Positions 25,282-34,212 of a stretch of 51,691 bases of DNA are shown here, in pieces. The notes under the pieces were generated by a model that had not been told where the DNA came from, did no database searches, and saw nothing but the letters and a program-made list of their open reading frames with translations. The stretch is from Thermococcus sp. (GTDB lineage: Archaea > Methanobacteriota_B > Thermococci > Thermococcales > Thermococcaceae): assembly GCF_027052235.1 (NCBI RefSeq), contig NZ_JALUFF010000019.1:1-51691 (forward strand). Direction: 5' to 3'. The position numbers and the translations under genes were made by a program. Every line of letters begins with the position of its first letter. Within the stretch, counting starts at the first letter, position 1.

Positions 25282-25313
25282 AGGGTGAATTTCGCCCTGA
25301 GTAATTCTTTTTT
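25282..25313 (+). terminator. possible terminator after the S-layer-like gene
   Basis: A weak AGGG/CCCT hairpin (25282-25298) is followed by a TTTTTT run at 25308-25313. Oligo-T runs alone terminate archaeal transcription, so the T-run matters most. Confidence 0.45.
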
Positions 25314-25416
25314 ACTGATAAATTTTTTGGTTCACCAGTGCAAGGAAACAAGGGAAAGGTTATAAGCCGACCCTCGGTTTAGGCTTGAGGGAGAGAGGCG
25401 TTTTTGGGTGATGCTT

Positions 25417-27639
25417 ATGGTGGTAAAGGAGTGTCCCGAGTGTCATGGAACCGGAAAGGTAAAGGTGGGTGAGAAGGAGTGCCCCGTTTGCGAGGGATGG
25501 GGCTACGTTCCCGCTGACTTCAAGATAGGTGACAAGCTGAAGGGCTACCGTAACCTTGACCACCTCGGAGTCGAGGACGAGGTTGACGAGATACCCTGTC
25601 CAGAATGCCACGGAAAGGGAACTGTCCCGGTTTACGACACCTGCCCAACGTGTGGCGGAACCGGAAAAGTTCTCGCCTGCGACATCTGCGGTAAAATCAA
25701 GGGCCCCTGGGAGCCGGGTATGGAGACCACGTGGGTCTGCCCCGACTGTCTGAGGAAGTACAAGGTGGTCTTCATACTCGACAAGACCTGCGACTACGAG
25801 GACGTTGAGATAGGGAGCCTTTACAAGGGCACGATAGACAGGGTGGAGCGCTTTGGCGTTTTTGTCAAGCTCAACCCGCACGTGGTTGGTTTAATCAAGA
25901 GGAAAGACCTTCTCGGTGGCAGGGACTACGTTCCCGGGCAGGAGATAGTAGTTCAGGTTCTCGACGTGAGGCCGGACAAGAGGGAGGTTGACCTCATCGA
26001 ATCGGCCCTCAGGCACTACAAGACCGTCGTGGTTAAGAAGGAACTCCCGGTGACGCTCATCAAAGACCTCAACAAGGACATGGCGGGCAAAACGGTAAGG
26101 ATACAGGGGAAGGTGACGCAGATACAGGTTACCGGCGGTCCAACAGTCTTCACAATAACAGACGGAACCGGAATAACCTGGGCCGCTGCCTTTGAGGCAC
26201 CGGGAGTGAGGGCTTATCCGAACATAAACGTCGGCGACATCGTGGAGATAATAGGCAAGATAGCCTTCCACTCGGGCGAGATACAGATAGAGGTCAGCGA
26301 CATGGCGAGGCTCTGGGGACCGGATGCAGCGAGGGTTAAACAGCAGATAGAGGCCGAGCTGGACAAGCGTGCCCAGCCCAAAGACGTTGGCTTCCTCGTT
26401 GAGAGCGAGGTTTTAGAGAAGCTCAAACCCAAGATTATGAAGGCCGCGTTCATGATAAGGAGGGCAATCTTCGAGGGAAGGCCCATCCTACTACGGCACC
26501 ACGCCGATACCGACGGCTACACCTCCGGTTTGGCTCTTGAGTACGCTATAGTCCCGCTCATCGAGCAGGTTTCGCCCGATCCACAGGCAAGATGGAAGCT
26601 CTTCAAGCGCAGACCTAGCAGGGCACCCTTCTACGAGCTTGAGGATGTTCTCAAGGACATTATCTTCATGGTCGAGGACCACGAGAAGTTCGGTGATCCC
26701 CTCCCGCTGGTTGTCATAGTTGACAACGGCGGAACCAGCGAGGACATTCCGGCTTACAAGCGCATAAGGGCCTACGGAGTTCCTATCGTCGTCATAGACC
26801 ACCACGATCCGCGCGAGTGGGTGAGCGAAGGTAAAGCCAAGGTCGATGAATACGTTGACGTCCACGTCAATCCCCACCACGTGAAGAGAGGTTACTACGA
26901 ACTTACCGCTGGAATGCTGGCAACCGAAGTGGCAAGGTTCATCAACCCCGAGGTGGAGGACAGGATAAAGCACCTGCCGGCAATAGCCGGAACCGGCGAC
27001 AGGAGTAAGGCTCCAGAGTTCTACCAGTACCTCGAGATAGCCAAGAAGGCCAAAGGCTTAACAGAGGAGGATTTGAAGAAGATAGCCGAAGTAATAGACC
27101 ACGAGGCCTACTTCTGGAAGTTCATGGACGGGCACGGAATCATCGACGAGATTCTCCTCCTCACCGGCAACCTCCAGAGGCACCGCGAGCTGATAAATGC
27201 CATCTACCCCGAGGTTAAAGAGAAGCAGGAGAAGGCCCTCAAAGCTTCTCTGCCGCACGTCAAGAGCGTCGTCCTTCCGAACGGCATAAGGTTCAACACG
27301 ATAGACGTGGAACTCTTCGCGCCTAAGTTCAGCTATCCATCGCCGGGCAAGTTAAGCGGACTCATCCACGACCACTTCAAGGAGAAGTACGGCGAGGACA
27401 GTCCAATCCTGACGCTCGCCTACGGCCCGGACTTCGCCGTTGTGAGGGCCAGCGACGGAATGGCCGCTTACAACTTCGACCTCAACGAGATAATCCCAAG
27501 GCTCCAGGAGAAGCTCCCGAGTGCGGGAATAGAGGGCGGCGGCCACAGCTACGCGGGCTCTATTAAATTCTTCGAGGGCATGCGCAAGGAGGTCTTAGAG
27601 GAGTTCGCGAAGCAGGTGGTCAGGCTGAAAAGGGCCTAA
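25417..27639 (+). CDS. DHH-family (RecJ-like) phosphoesterase with zinc-finger, S1 and OB domains
   Basis: 740 residues. Order: DnaJ-type CxxCxGxG zinc fingers (CPECHGTG, CPVCEGWG, CPECHGKG, CPTCGGTG; about 5-90), S1 domain (GSLYKGTIDRVERFGVFVKL), OB fold (GKTVRIQGKVTQI... FTITDGTG), DHH domain with HHADTDGYTSG, VIVDNGG and VIDHHDPR, and a DHHA1-like end with GGGHSYAGSIKF. This layout suggests an RNA- or DNA-acting exonuclease or single-strand nuclease. It is distinct from the shorter GINS-associated nuclease. ATG 25417 follows GGTGATGCTT. TATA box GGTTATAAG near 25358. Confidence 0.88.
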   Translation: MVVKECPECHGTGKVKVGEKECPVCEGWGYVPADFKIGDKLKGYRNLDHLGVEDEVDEIPCPECHGKGTVPVYDTCPTCGGTGKVLACDICGKIKGPWEPGMETTWVCPDCLRKYKVVFILDKTCDYEDVEIGSLYKGTIDRVERFGVFVKLNPHVVGLIKRKDLLGGRDYVPGQEIVVQVLDVRPDKREVDLIESALRHYKTVVVKKELPVTLIKDLNKDMAGKTVRIQGKVTQIQVTGGPTVFTITDGTGITWAAAFEAPGVRAYPNINVGDIVEIIGKIAFHSGEIQIEVSDMARLWGPDAARVKQQIEAELDKRAQPKDVGFLVESEVLEKLKPKIMKAAFMIRRAIFEGRPILLRHHADTDGYTSGLALEYAIVPLIEQVSPDPQARWKLFKRRPSRAPFYELEDVLKDIIFMVEDHEKFGDPLPLVVIVDNGGTSEDIPAYKRIRAYGVPIVVIDHHDPREWVSEGKAKVDEYVDVHVNPHHVKRGYYELTAGMLATEVARFINPEVEDRIKHLPAIAGTGDRSKAPEFYQYLEIAKKAKGLTEEDLKKIAEVIDHEAYFWKFMDGHGIIDEILLLTGNLQRHRELINAIYPEVKEKQEKALKASLPHVKSVVLPNGIRFNTIDVELFAPKFSYPSPGKLSGLIHDHFKEKYGEDSPILTLAYGPDFAVVRASDGMAAYNFDLNEIIPRLQEKLPSAGIEGGGHSYAGSIKFFEGMRKEVLEEFAKQVVRLKRA

Positions 27640-27690
27640 TCCCAACCTTTTTAACCCTCCCGGAGAAATAGGAGAAACGGAGGAATTTGC

Positions 27691-27945
27691 ATGAAGATAG
27701 TTCTCGAAGTTACCTTCAGGATGGGCGGGGTCTCCTACAGGGGCCACCGCTGGGAAGACGATGCACTCGTTTTTGAGTTCGAAAGGCTGGGGGATGCTTT
27801 CATACAGGTTTTGAGCACGAGGAAGGTTGAGGTAGAGGTAGAAAAGACTCCAGAGAAGGTTCTCGTCGAGCTGAAGACGAAGGAAGGGGGAAAGGTCTTC
27901 GAGGCCTTCGAGAGGGATGGCGTTTACCTGGCGGTGGAGCCCTAG
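27691..27945 (+). CDS. small conserved-looking hypothetical protein
   Basis: 84 residues, beta-rich with a charged C-terminal half (RKVEVEVEKTPEKVLVELK). ATG 27691 follows ACGGAGGAATTTGC. It starts 51 bases after the DHH gene on the same strand and may be cotranscribed. No family recognised. Its stop overlaps the stop of the convergent PEGA gene by four bases. Confidence 0.65.
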   Translation: MKIVLEVTFRMGGVSYRGHRWEDDALVFEFERLGDAFIQVLSTRKVEVEVEKTPEKVLVELKTKEGGKVFEAFERDGVYLAVEP

Positions 27946-30254
27946 GTTTCTCTCTTCCCAACCATCAGCACTAGGAGGGCCAGTATTCCTATAAAGGCAG
28001 GCCCACATATGTTTCTTTTCTCGTTTAACGGTTGTGTACCCATGTTTTGAGCTGGGGCGCTTGAGGTTTTGTCATGAGTAACGGATGAAGATGTATTCAT
28101 CGAGCTTGTTGTGGATGGCGTCACCGGGGTGAGAGTGATGTCCAGTTTTCTGGTCTCTCCAGGATCGAGGGTTATGTTCATGGAGTAGTTCTGGTAGCCC
28201 TCCCGTGACAGGACTACACTGTAATTTCCGGGATTAAGGGTAACAGTTAGGGGGGTTATATTGTACATCTTCCCATTTATCAGCACCCTTGCTGATGGGT
28301 TGCTTGATATTACCAGAGTAGCGGGCTCGGGCCTAAGGTTGAATGTTAAGTTAATAGCACCAAAAGTCCATATCTTCTTTGATTGGGGAACGTAACCATC
28401 TTTAATGGCAGTAACAAGGCAGTGGTAGCTAGTTGGCAATATTATTCCCCTTGTCTCGGGTGTAAGGTTAAATGTGAACTTGTAGGTTGGTCTATAGGAT
28501 ATTGGGCATATTATCTTTATAGTGGCGTTTTTTGGAGAAACAGAAAGCCGCAAAAATGACGCAAGAACATCGACATGAAAACCATAACTAACAAACGCCT
28601 GTAAGTGAATCTTCTCCGTGTGGGATATGAAACCGGGACGGGTTACAGTAACATTGTGTGTTCCGGGAAGGAGGTATAGAGTAGTCACTGAGCTAACGTT
28701 AATTTTAGTGTTGTCTACGTAAATTGACGCATCTTTTGGAAATTGTGAATTTTTTCCCCGGATTATTTCTACCTCAACCATTGGTTTTGGATTTCTGAGT
28801 TCAACAAGGTTCAAGGCAGAATCAACAGGAACAATGCTGATATTTCCGGGATGCATCTCAACGTTGAGAAGTTTTATGTTATAAGGGGCAATATATCTGC
28901 CTGCCTTAATCCTGAAACCCGTATTCCGTAGCTGTATCGAAAAGTTTCCTCCATAGAGGAAGCTCTTGCTCAGTTCTGAAGGGTTATGGAGCTTGGTGTA
29001 GGGAATCCTGATGGCTAGAAGGGGATTGTATATCTTGAAGTTCGTATCTGAGTATCGTGTAGCAGTTAATAAGAGAACTAGGGAATTGTCCATGCTGAAA
29101 ACAGAGGTGAATGGGGGAATGGTTGAGGGATAGTAAGTTACGGGAGAGCGGTTAACGTTAACAAAATAGCCGTCTATAGAGCTATTGTGAATCCACCCTA
29201 CAAAAAATCTCTCATAGTTCTTGTAGATCCCAGACACTATCAGAGATTCGTTGGCAACCGGTAAATGATACAGGGTGAGGACACCGGAATAACCAAGCTC
29301 AATGGGGCTGGAGTTAACGATAGCTTCCTTAAATGAATAATAAATGGGGTTAAGGTTCTTATCAATGGTCATCCACCATAATCCGCTTTTCTGAAGGGTA
29401 GTCCTCACGGGGCTGTACTTTTTAACGAGGAACTCTCCAAAGAGCTTAATCGTATTGTTAGAGTAGCTTGCATTAATTGTCCACCAGTCAGCTGACCTTA
29501 CGGGAGTGCCGCCATCAAGGAGAGTGTATGCAATCGAGTTCAGAATGCTAAGATCCTTTGTGAACTTCAAAATGAAGACTTTCCCCTGAGTATCGCCTAG
29601 ACTCCAAGAACTTCCCACTACAATGTACGAGTTCTTGAGAACCAGAACGGCATCAATTCCATCGGCGTAAAGACCACCAATAGCAACGAGCCTCTCAAGC
29701 TTTCGGGTTTCTGGGTTGAAAATCCCAATGAATCCATCACTACCAGAGTAAAAGGATCCACTACCTACCAGCAAAATTTTCCCCGTGAATTTATCAACGA
29801 GCACCTTTGAGATAGACGATGTAGAACGGGTTAAGTAAGCCCTCTCCCATAGAATATCCCCTTTTTTGTTGAGATAAGCTACCCAGAACCCTCCGTGAAA
29901 ATTTGAATGAATGTTTCCAGAATCTATGGCACCTGCAATTAAAAACCCTTCATCATAAGGGATGATTGAGGAAGGATAGATTGTATAGCCTTTTGGCTCA
30001 GAAGCACGGTATACCCGAAGGGGAATGAGATTCATATCATCGTCCAACTGGATAAGGGACCAAGTGTTTGTATTGTCAAAGAGGAAGATAAGCAAGCCAT
30101 AATTCCCATTCTGTTCCATCACTAGGGCTGGTGTCTTATTGTTAACAGCGTATCCTGTAACTGTCACTTCGTCTTTAGGGCTGACTCCTGAGACATAACC
30201 AAAAGATATGATGTGAAGTAAAATAATGGTTAGAACTATCCGTCTAATATTCAT
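27942..30254 (-). CDS. secreted PEGA-domain protein with CGP-CTERM sorting signal
   Basis: About 770 residues from ATG 30254, behind GAGGTGATGAGGTT. N-terminal signal peptide; residues ~30-450 form a repeat-rich, propeller-like region (motifs such as GFWVAYLNKKGDILWERAYL). Then come at least three PEGA-type beta domains, the last at about 644-715 (ARVLINGKMYNITPLTVTL... REGYQNYS). A Ser/Thr-rich linker leads to CGPAFIGILALLVL and a KRET tail, the CGP-CTERM signal thought to give membrane or lipid anchoring at the Cys. The gene is clearly more AT-rich than its neighbours and full of glycosylation sequons. Confidence 0.88.
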   Translation of the reverse strand: MNIRRIVLTIILLHIISFGYVSGVSPKDEVTVTGYAVNNKTPALVMEQNGNYGLLIFLFDNTNTWSLIQLDDDMNLIPLRVYRASEPKGYTIYPSSIIPYDEGFLIAGAIDSGNIHSNFHGGFWVAYLNKKGDILWERAYLTRSTSSISKVLVDKFTGKILLVGSGSFYSGSDGFIGIFNPETRKLERLVAIGGLYADGIDAVLVLKNSYIVVGSSWSLGDTQGKVFILKFTKDLSILNSIAYTLLDGGTPVRSADWWTINASYSNNTIKLFGEFLVKKYSPVRTTLQKSGLWWMTIDKNLNPIYYSFKEAIVNSSPIELGYSGVLTLYHLPVANESLIVSGIYKNYERFFVGWIHNSSIDGYFVNVNRSPVTYYPSTIPPFTSVFSMDNSLVLLLTATRYSDTNFKIYNPLLAIRIPYTKLHNPSELSKSFLYGGNFSIQLRNTGFRIKAGRYIAPYNIKLLNVEMHPGNISIVPVDSALNLVELRNPKPMVEVEIIRGKNSQFPKDASIYVDNTKINVSSVTTLYLLPGTHNVTVTRPGFISHTEKIHLQAFVSYGFHVDVLASFLRLSVSPKNATIKIICPISYRPTYKFTFNLTPETRGIILPTSYHCLVTAIKDGYVPQSKKIWTFGAINLTFNLRPEPATLVISSNPSARVLINGKMYNITPLTVTLNPGNYSVVLSREGYQNYSMNITLDPGETRKLDITLTPVTPSTTSSMNTSSSVTHDKTSSAPAQNMGTQPLNEKRNICGPAFIGILALLVLMVGKRET

Positions 30255-30337
30255 AACCTCATCACCTCGTACATCCAAACCCTAGGAGTCCATTATAGTT
30301 TTAAATGTTTCTATTAGAGAAGAAAACGGTGGTGCCG

Positions 30338-30553
30338 ATGTTCCTTGCCGAATTCAAGCTACGCTTTGGAGACAGGAAGTGGTACGTCAGGAGGATCGTT
30401 GAGGCATCGAGCATCGAGGAGGCCGAGGAGAAGGCGAGGCGCTACGCCGAGCTCATGAACCGCGGGGAGGTGAAGTGGGAGCTGAGCTACGTCATGGAGT
30501 CCAAGAGACCCCTCCTTCTGGGGGACGAGGAGATAGAAAAGCTCTCAGGTTGA
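30338..30553 (+). CDS. small hypothetical protein
   Basis: 71 residues from ATG 30338, just after a GGTGGTGCC ribosome binding site. It has a strand-rich start (FLAEFKLRFGDRKWYVRRIVEA) and a helix SIEEAEEKARRYAELMN, a layout seen in small archaeal proteins of unknown role. The longer frame from 30305 lacks a ribosome binding site. Overlaps the convergent asparaginase stop by nine bases. Confidence 0.65.
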   Translation: MFLAEFKLRFGDRKWYVRRIVEASSIEEAEEKARRYAELMNRGEVKWELSYVMESKRPLLLGDEEIEKLSG

Positions 30554-31528
30554 AATCTCGCAGGCGAGGTTCTTCCCCATTATTTCCCTAACCTTCTCAA
30601 CGCTCTTCGTGTGTCCCAGAGCGTACATGAGCTTTGTGAGCGTTGCCTCCTTCGTCATGTCTCCAGCGGGGATTACGCCGGCTTCAAGGGCTCTCCTGCC
30701 GACTTCGTAGCGGGTCAGGTCAACGCCACCGTACAGCGCCTGCGTCGTCATGACCACGGGCTTTTCTCCTGCAACCTTGGAAACGGCCCCGAGGAGGTTT
30801 CTGCCCCTGTAGGGAATTCCTCCCGCACCATAGCCCTCAAGCACAATCCCTTCACTCCTTCCGGCAACCGTCAGGAAGACCTCCGGCGAGAGGCCCGGCG
30901 TTAGGCGGAGGTAGGTAACATTGGGCTCTATTCTGGGGTCGAAGGAGGGCTCTCCCGATGGTAGGGCCGGCCTGTGCCTCACGATAACGTCATCCCCCTT
31001 TACGTAGGCAACGTCCGGGTAGTTGATGCTCTGGAAGGCGTTCAGGCCGAGGGAGTGAACCTTGGAAACCCTCGTCCCGAGCATTATCTTGTCCATGAAT
31101 GCCACGTAGATTCCGGGGAAACCTTTAACCGCGAAGGTGAGCGCGGTTTTGATGTTTCTAGGGGCGTCGCTCCCGGGCTCGGTTATGGGAAGCATAGAGC
31201 CCGTCAGAACCACCGGGACTGGAACGTTCCCCAGCATGAAGCTCAGCGCGGAGGAGGTGTAGGCGAGGGTGTCGGTTCCGTGGGTTATCACGATGCCGTC
31301 GTACTCCCCGAAGGCCCTGAAGACGGCCTTTCCGATGGTAACCCAGTCCTCGGGCTGAATGAGCGTGCTGTCAAGGTTCAGAACGTCCTCCGTGTCTATT
31401 TTAACTCCATCGGTCTTTTCAATGCCGGCAAGGCTCAGTATCTCGTCGACGCTCAGTTTGGCTTTGTAACCTTTCTCGGTTCTCGCGCTGGCTATTGTTC
31501 CCCCGGTCCCAATGATGAGAATCCTCAA
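30545..31528 (-). CDS. type I L-asparaginase
   Basis: 327 residues, close in length and sequence to the Pyrococcus enzyme. Catalytic threonines are in IIGTGGTIAS near the N-terminus and in VITHGTDTLAYTSS around 85-95, with the conserved Lys in DMTKEATLTKL. It hydrolyses asparagine to aspartate and ammonia. TTG 31528 gives the canonical RILIIGTGGTIAS start and follows GGTGGGGG; the longer frame from 31555 adds nine doubtful residues. The absence of an N-terminal extension argues against GatD. Confidence 0.92.
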   Translation of the reverse strand: MRILIIGTGGTIASARTEKGYKAKLSVDEILSLAGIEKTDGVKIDTEDVLNLDSTLIQPEDWVTIGKAVFRAFGEYDGIVITHGTDTLAYTSSALSFMLGNVPVPVVLTGSMLPITEPGSDAPRNIKTALTFAVKGFPGIYVAFMDKIMLGTRVSKVHSLGLNAFQSINYPDVAYVKGDDVIVRHRPALPSGEPSFDPRIEPNVTYLRLTPGLSPEVFLTVAGRSEGIVLEGYGAGGIPYRGRNLLGAVSKVAGEKPVVMTTQALYGGVDLTRYEVGRRALEAGVIPAGDMTKEATLTKLMYALGHTKSVEKVREIMGKNLACEIST

Positions 31529-31615
31529 CGCCCCCACCGTCCCTAATTGTCCCAACTCCTTTTAGTCTTTTTGACAATGAATGGGTGGAATTCCGGGATA
31601 AAATTTAAACAACTG

Positions 31616-32794
31616 TCATTTTTCACCCCGAATAAAGAGCATCATGACAAAAGCGAGGAGGTTCACCAGGGCGGAGTATAGGAAGGCCCATTCCAGGGAG
31701 CGGGCCTGCCAGAGGTAGCCGGCTATGACCGAGGCAGGAAAGACGAAAACGCCGAAGACCGTGTGATAGGCCCCGATTACCGTCCCCTTCTCGTAGCCCT
31801 TTGCAATATCGGCCATGTATGCCCTCGGGACGGTGTCCTCTATGGCTATGTAAACTCCGTAGAGGACGAAGGCCAGGAGGAGTGTGTGTATGTCGTGGGC
31901 GTAGGCGAACGCCAGAGAGGCCAGAGAGGCAACGAGAAAGCCAATGGTTATGAGCCTCTTCTTGCCGAAGCTGTCAGAGACGACGCCGAGGGGATAGGCG
32001 GAGAGTGCGTAGATGAGGTTGAAGAGGGCGTAGAAGGCTATGCCCTGCACCACAGTAAGGCCGAGCTCCTCTGCCTTCCAGAGCGTGAAGGCGTAGCTGT
32101 ACCTCCCGAGGGCACCAACCGCGGCGGCCGCCAAAAAGAGCTGCAGCTCCCTGCTCCTCAGGGTTGAAATCCCGCTGATTTTCTTCTTGGCATTTCCTCC
32201 CCTCTCCCTGATAAAGAGGACTATCACGAACAGCGAGAGAAGTCCCGGCACCGCCGAGAGGAGGAAGAGGTAGCGGTACATCGTCCCCTTGGGCAGTTCC
32301 TTGAGGAGCTCTATGAGGGCTATGGCAACGAGAGGACCCGCAACTGCCCCAAGGGTGTCCATCATTCTGTGGAAGCCGAAGGATTTACCGCTCTTTCCCT
32401 TCTCGCTCGACTCGGCTATGAGTGCATCCCTCGGTGCTGTCCTTATGCCTTTGCCAATCCTATCGAGCGCCCTAATGGTTAGAAAATCCCACCAGTGCCT
32501 TGTAAAGGCCAGCGAGCCTTTAGCAAGGGTTGATAGAGTGTAGCCTGCCAGAACAAAGGCCTTCCTCTTCCTAAAGCGGTCGCTGAAGTAGCCAAAGATG
32601 ACTTTAAAGAGGGAGCTCATGCTCTCTATCGCGCCCATGACCGAGCCACTGAGCAGTTCCCCGGTTCTGAGGACGTCGGTGAGGTAGCTGGGGATGACCG
32701 GGTTTATCATCTCACTGCTCATGTCGTTGAGGAAGCTGACTATACCGAGGATGAAGACCGTCCAGCTTACTCCGAGGACTTTGCGCTCGGACAT
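31616..32794 (-). CDS. major facilitator superfamily transporter
   Basis: 392 residues with 12 hydrophobic segments. The MFS loop 2-3 motif appears as GYFSDRFRKRKAFVLAGY, and its counterpart in the second half as GVVSDSFGKKRLITIGF. LDRIGKGIRTAPRDALIAES is typical of a subfamily common in archaea and bacteria and annotated as drug or sugar efflux. Substrate unknown. The start lies three bases after the thioesterase stop, so the two are cotranscribed. Confidence 0.88.
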   Translation of the reverse strand: MSERKVLGVSWTVFILGIVSFLNDMSSEMINPVIPSYLTDVLRTGELLSGSVMGAIESMSSLFKVIFGYFSDRFRKRKAFVLAGYTLSTLAKGSLAFTRHWWDFLTIRALDRIGKGIRTAPRDALIAESSEKGKSGKSFGFHRMMDTLGAVAGPLVAIALIELLKELPKGTMYRYLFLLSAVPGLLSLFVIVLFIRERGGNAKKKISGISTLRSRELQLFLAAAAVGALGRYSYAFTLWKAEELGLTVVQGIAFYALFNLIYALSAYPLGVVSDSFGKKRLITIGFLVASLASLAFAYAHDIHTLLLAFVLYGVYIAIEDTVPRAYMADIAKGYEKGTVIGAYHTVFGVFVFPASVIAGYLWQARSLEWAFLYSALVNLLAFVMMLFIRGEK

Positions 32795-32797
32795 GGC

Positions 32798-33187
32798 CTA
32801 ACGCTCCAGGACGTGCTTTTCGAGGACGTAGCAGTGGAAGGCTCCCTCGAAGACCTTTTCGTCCCTTTCATTAAAAACTTCCGCCCACACCACCTTCTTT
32901 CTCCCGAGGTCTTCCCTTACTTCTGCCCTAGCGGTGAGCAGTTCACCTGCCTTTACGGGCTTCAGAAACCTCACCTCGGCCTTTCCAAGGACGACGGTAG
33001 GCTCGTTTACCGCCAGCATCGCGGCGTAGTCGGCTAAGCCAAAGGTAAACCCCCCGTGGACGAGGCCGTACTCGTCGACGGCCATCTCCTCCGTTGTCAG
33101 AAGCTCGACCTCGGCGTAGCCTTCCCCAATCTTCAAGGGCCTTCCGACGAGCCTCTCGGAGGCAAGCCTGTGGGTTCTCTGCTCCAC
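32798..33187 (-). CDS. hotdog-fold thioesterase (PaaI-like)
   Basis: 129 residues. The hotdog signature is clear: YGLVHGGFTFGLADYAAMLAVN with the HGG(x)xxxxxD catalytic pattern, followed by VRFLKPVKAGELLTARAEV. The family cleaves acyl-CoA thioesters. GTG 33187 has GGTGG five bases ahead; GTG 33196 is in frame. Operon with the MFS gene. Confidence 0.85.
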   Translation of the reverse strand: MEQRTHRLASERLVGRPLKIGEGYAEVELLTTEEMAVDEYGLVHGGFTFGLADYAAMLAVNEPTVVLGKAEVRFLKPVKAGELLTARAEVREDLGRKKVVWAEVFNERDEKVFEGAFHCYVLEKHVLER

Positions 33188-33236
33188 GGCGACCACCAGC
33201 TTTATTTATCCTGGTGCCGTAAAAAGGTTGATGGCC

Positions 33237-33635
33237 ATGCATCCGCTTGAGGAGGCTGTTAAGGTTAAAGGCTCTCCGGAGTTCACGAGGAGCGAGCTGA
33301 TAGGAATACTCTCCTTCAGGCTCAGGAAGATGTCCCCCTCGGAGGCGAAGAAGGCCATTGCGGAGTGGATAGAGGAGGGCCTCCTGGAGGAGAGGGAGGG
33401 CAGGCTCATCGTAAAGGCTGAGGCCCTTGAGAGGGAGGAGAGCGGTGAGAGGCTCCTAGGGGAGATGGTTTCCCACATAGCCCGCTCGCTGGGGTGGAGC
33501 GAGCTGGAGGTCGTCGAGGGAATAAAGACCCTGAAGAAACGATACGGCGACCTCGACGAGAGGATACTGGCATACCTCTTCGGAATGGAGAAGGGGGTTG
33601 ACATGTCGAAGTTCAGGGAGAGGCTTGAGGTATAA
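33237..33635 (+). CDS. DUF2240 family protein
   Basis: 132 residues, mainly helical, with the pattern ELIGILSFRLRKMSPSEAKKAIAEWIEEGLL resembling a winged-helix, followed by a second helical part. It matches archaeal DUF2240, function unknown. ATG 33237 is preceded by GGTTGATGG, and a TATA element (CTTTATTTATCC, 33201-33213) lies at the right distance for a very short leader. Confidence 0.82.
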   Translation: MHPLEEAVKVKGSPEFTRSELIGILSFRLRKMSPSEAKKAIAEWIEEGLLEEREGRLIVKAEALEREESGERLLGEMVSHIARSLGWSELEVVEGIKTLKKRYGDLDERILAYLFGMEKGVDMSKFRERLEV

Positions 33636-33675
33636 CAATTTTAACCCGTTCGCCGAACTCTCTCCGGGTGGTACC

Positions 33676-34212
33676 ATGCCCGAGGAGGCACTCATAGTTG
33701 TTGACATGCAGAGGGATTTCATGCCGGGAGGGGCACTTCCAGTTCCCGAGGGAGACAGGATAATCCCCAGATGCAACGAGTACATCCGCGAGTTCCGGAG
33801 GAGGGGAGCGTTGATAGTCGCGACGAGGGACTGGCATCCCCCTAACCACATGAGCTTCAAGGAGCGCGGGGGGCCGTGGCCGAGGCACTGCGTCCAGAAC
33901 ACTCCCGGGGCGGAGTTCGTCGTCGAACTGCCGAGGGATGCCGTGATAATCTCCAAGGCAACCGAGCCGGATAGGGAGGCTTACTCGGGCTTCGAAGGGA
34001 CGAACCTCGCAGAAATACTGAAGAAGAACGGTGTGAAGAGGGTCTACATCTGCGGGGTTGCCACCGAGTACTGCGTGAAGGCCACAGCCTTAGATGCCGT
34101 AAAGCACGGCTTTGAGGTCTACCTCCTTCGCGATGCGGTGAAGGGCATCAAACCGGAGGACGAGGAGAGGGCCCTTGAGGAGATGAAGAGGGCCGGAGTG
34201 AGAATTCTGTGA
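33676..34212 (+). CDS. nicotinamidase
   Basis: 178 residues, the length of the structurally known Pyrococcus enzyme and very similar to it. The catalytic triad is visible: Asp in IVVDMQRDF (about residue 10), Lys in ATEPDREAYS-preceding ISKATEP, and Cys in ICGVATEYCVKATALDA. Zinc ligands lie in RDWHPPNH. It converts nicotinamide to nicotinate for NAD salvage. ATG 33676 follows GGGTGGTACC. Its last 65 bases overlap, antisense, the end of the AI-2E-type permease gene. Confidence 0.95.
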   Translation: MPEEALIVVDMQRDFMPGGALPVPEGDRIIPRCNEYIREFRRRGALIVATRDWHPPNHMSFKERGGPWPRHCVQNTPGAEFVVELPRDAVIISKATEPDREAYSGFEGTNLAEILKKNGVKRVYICGVATEYCVKATALDAVKHGFEVYLLRDAVKGIKPEDEERALEEMKRAGVRIL

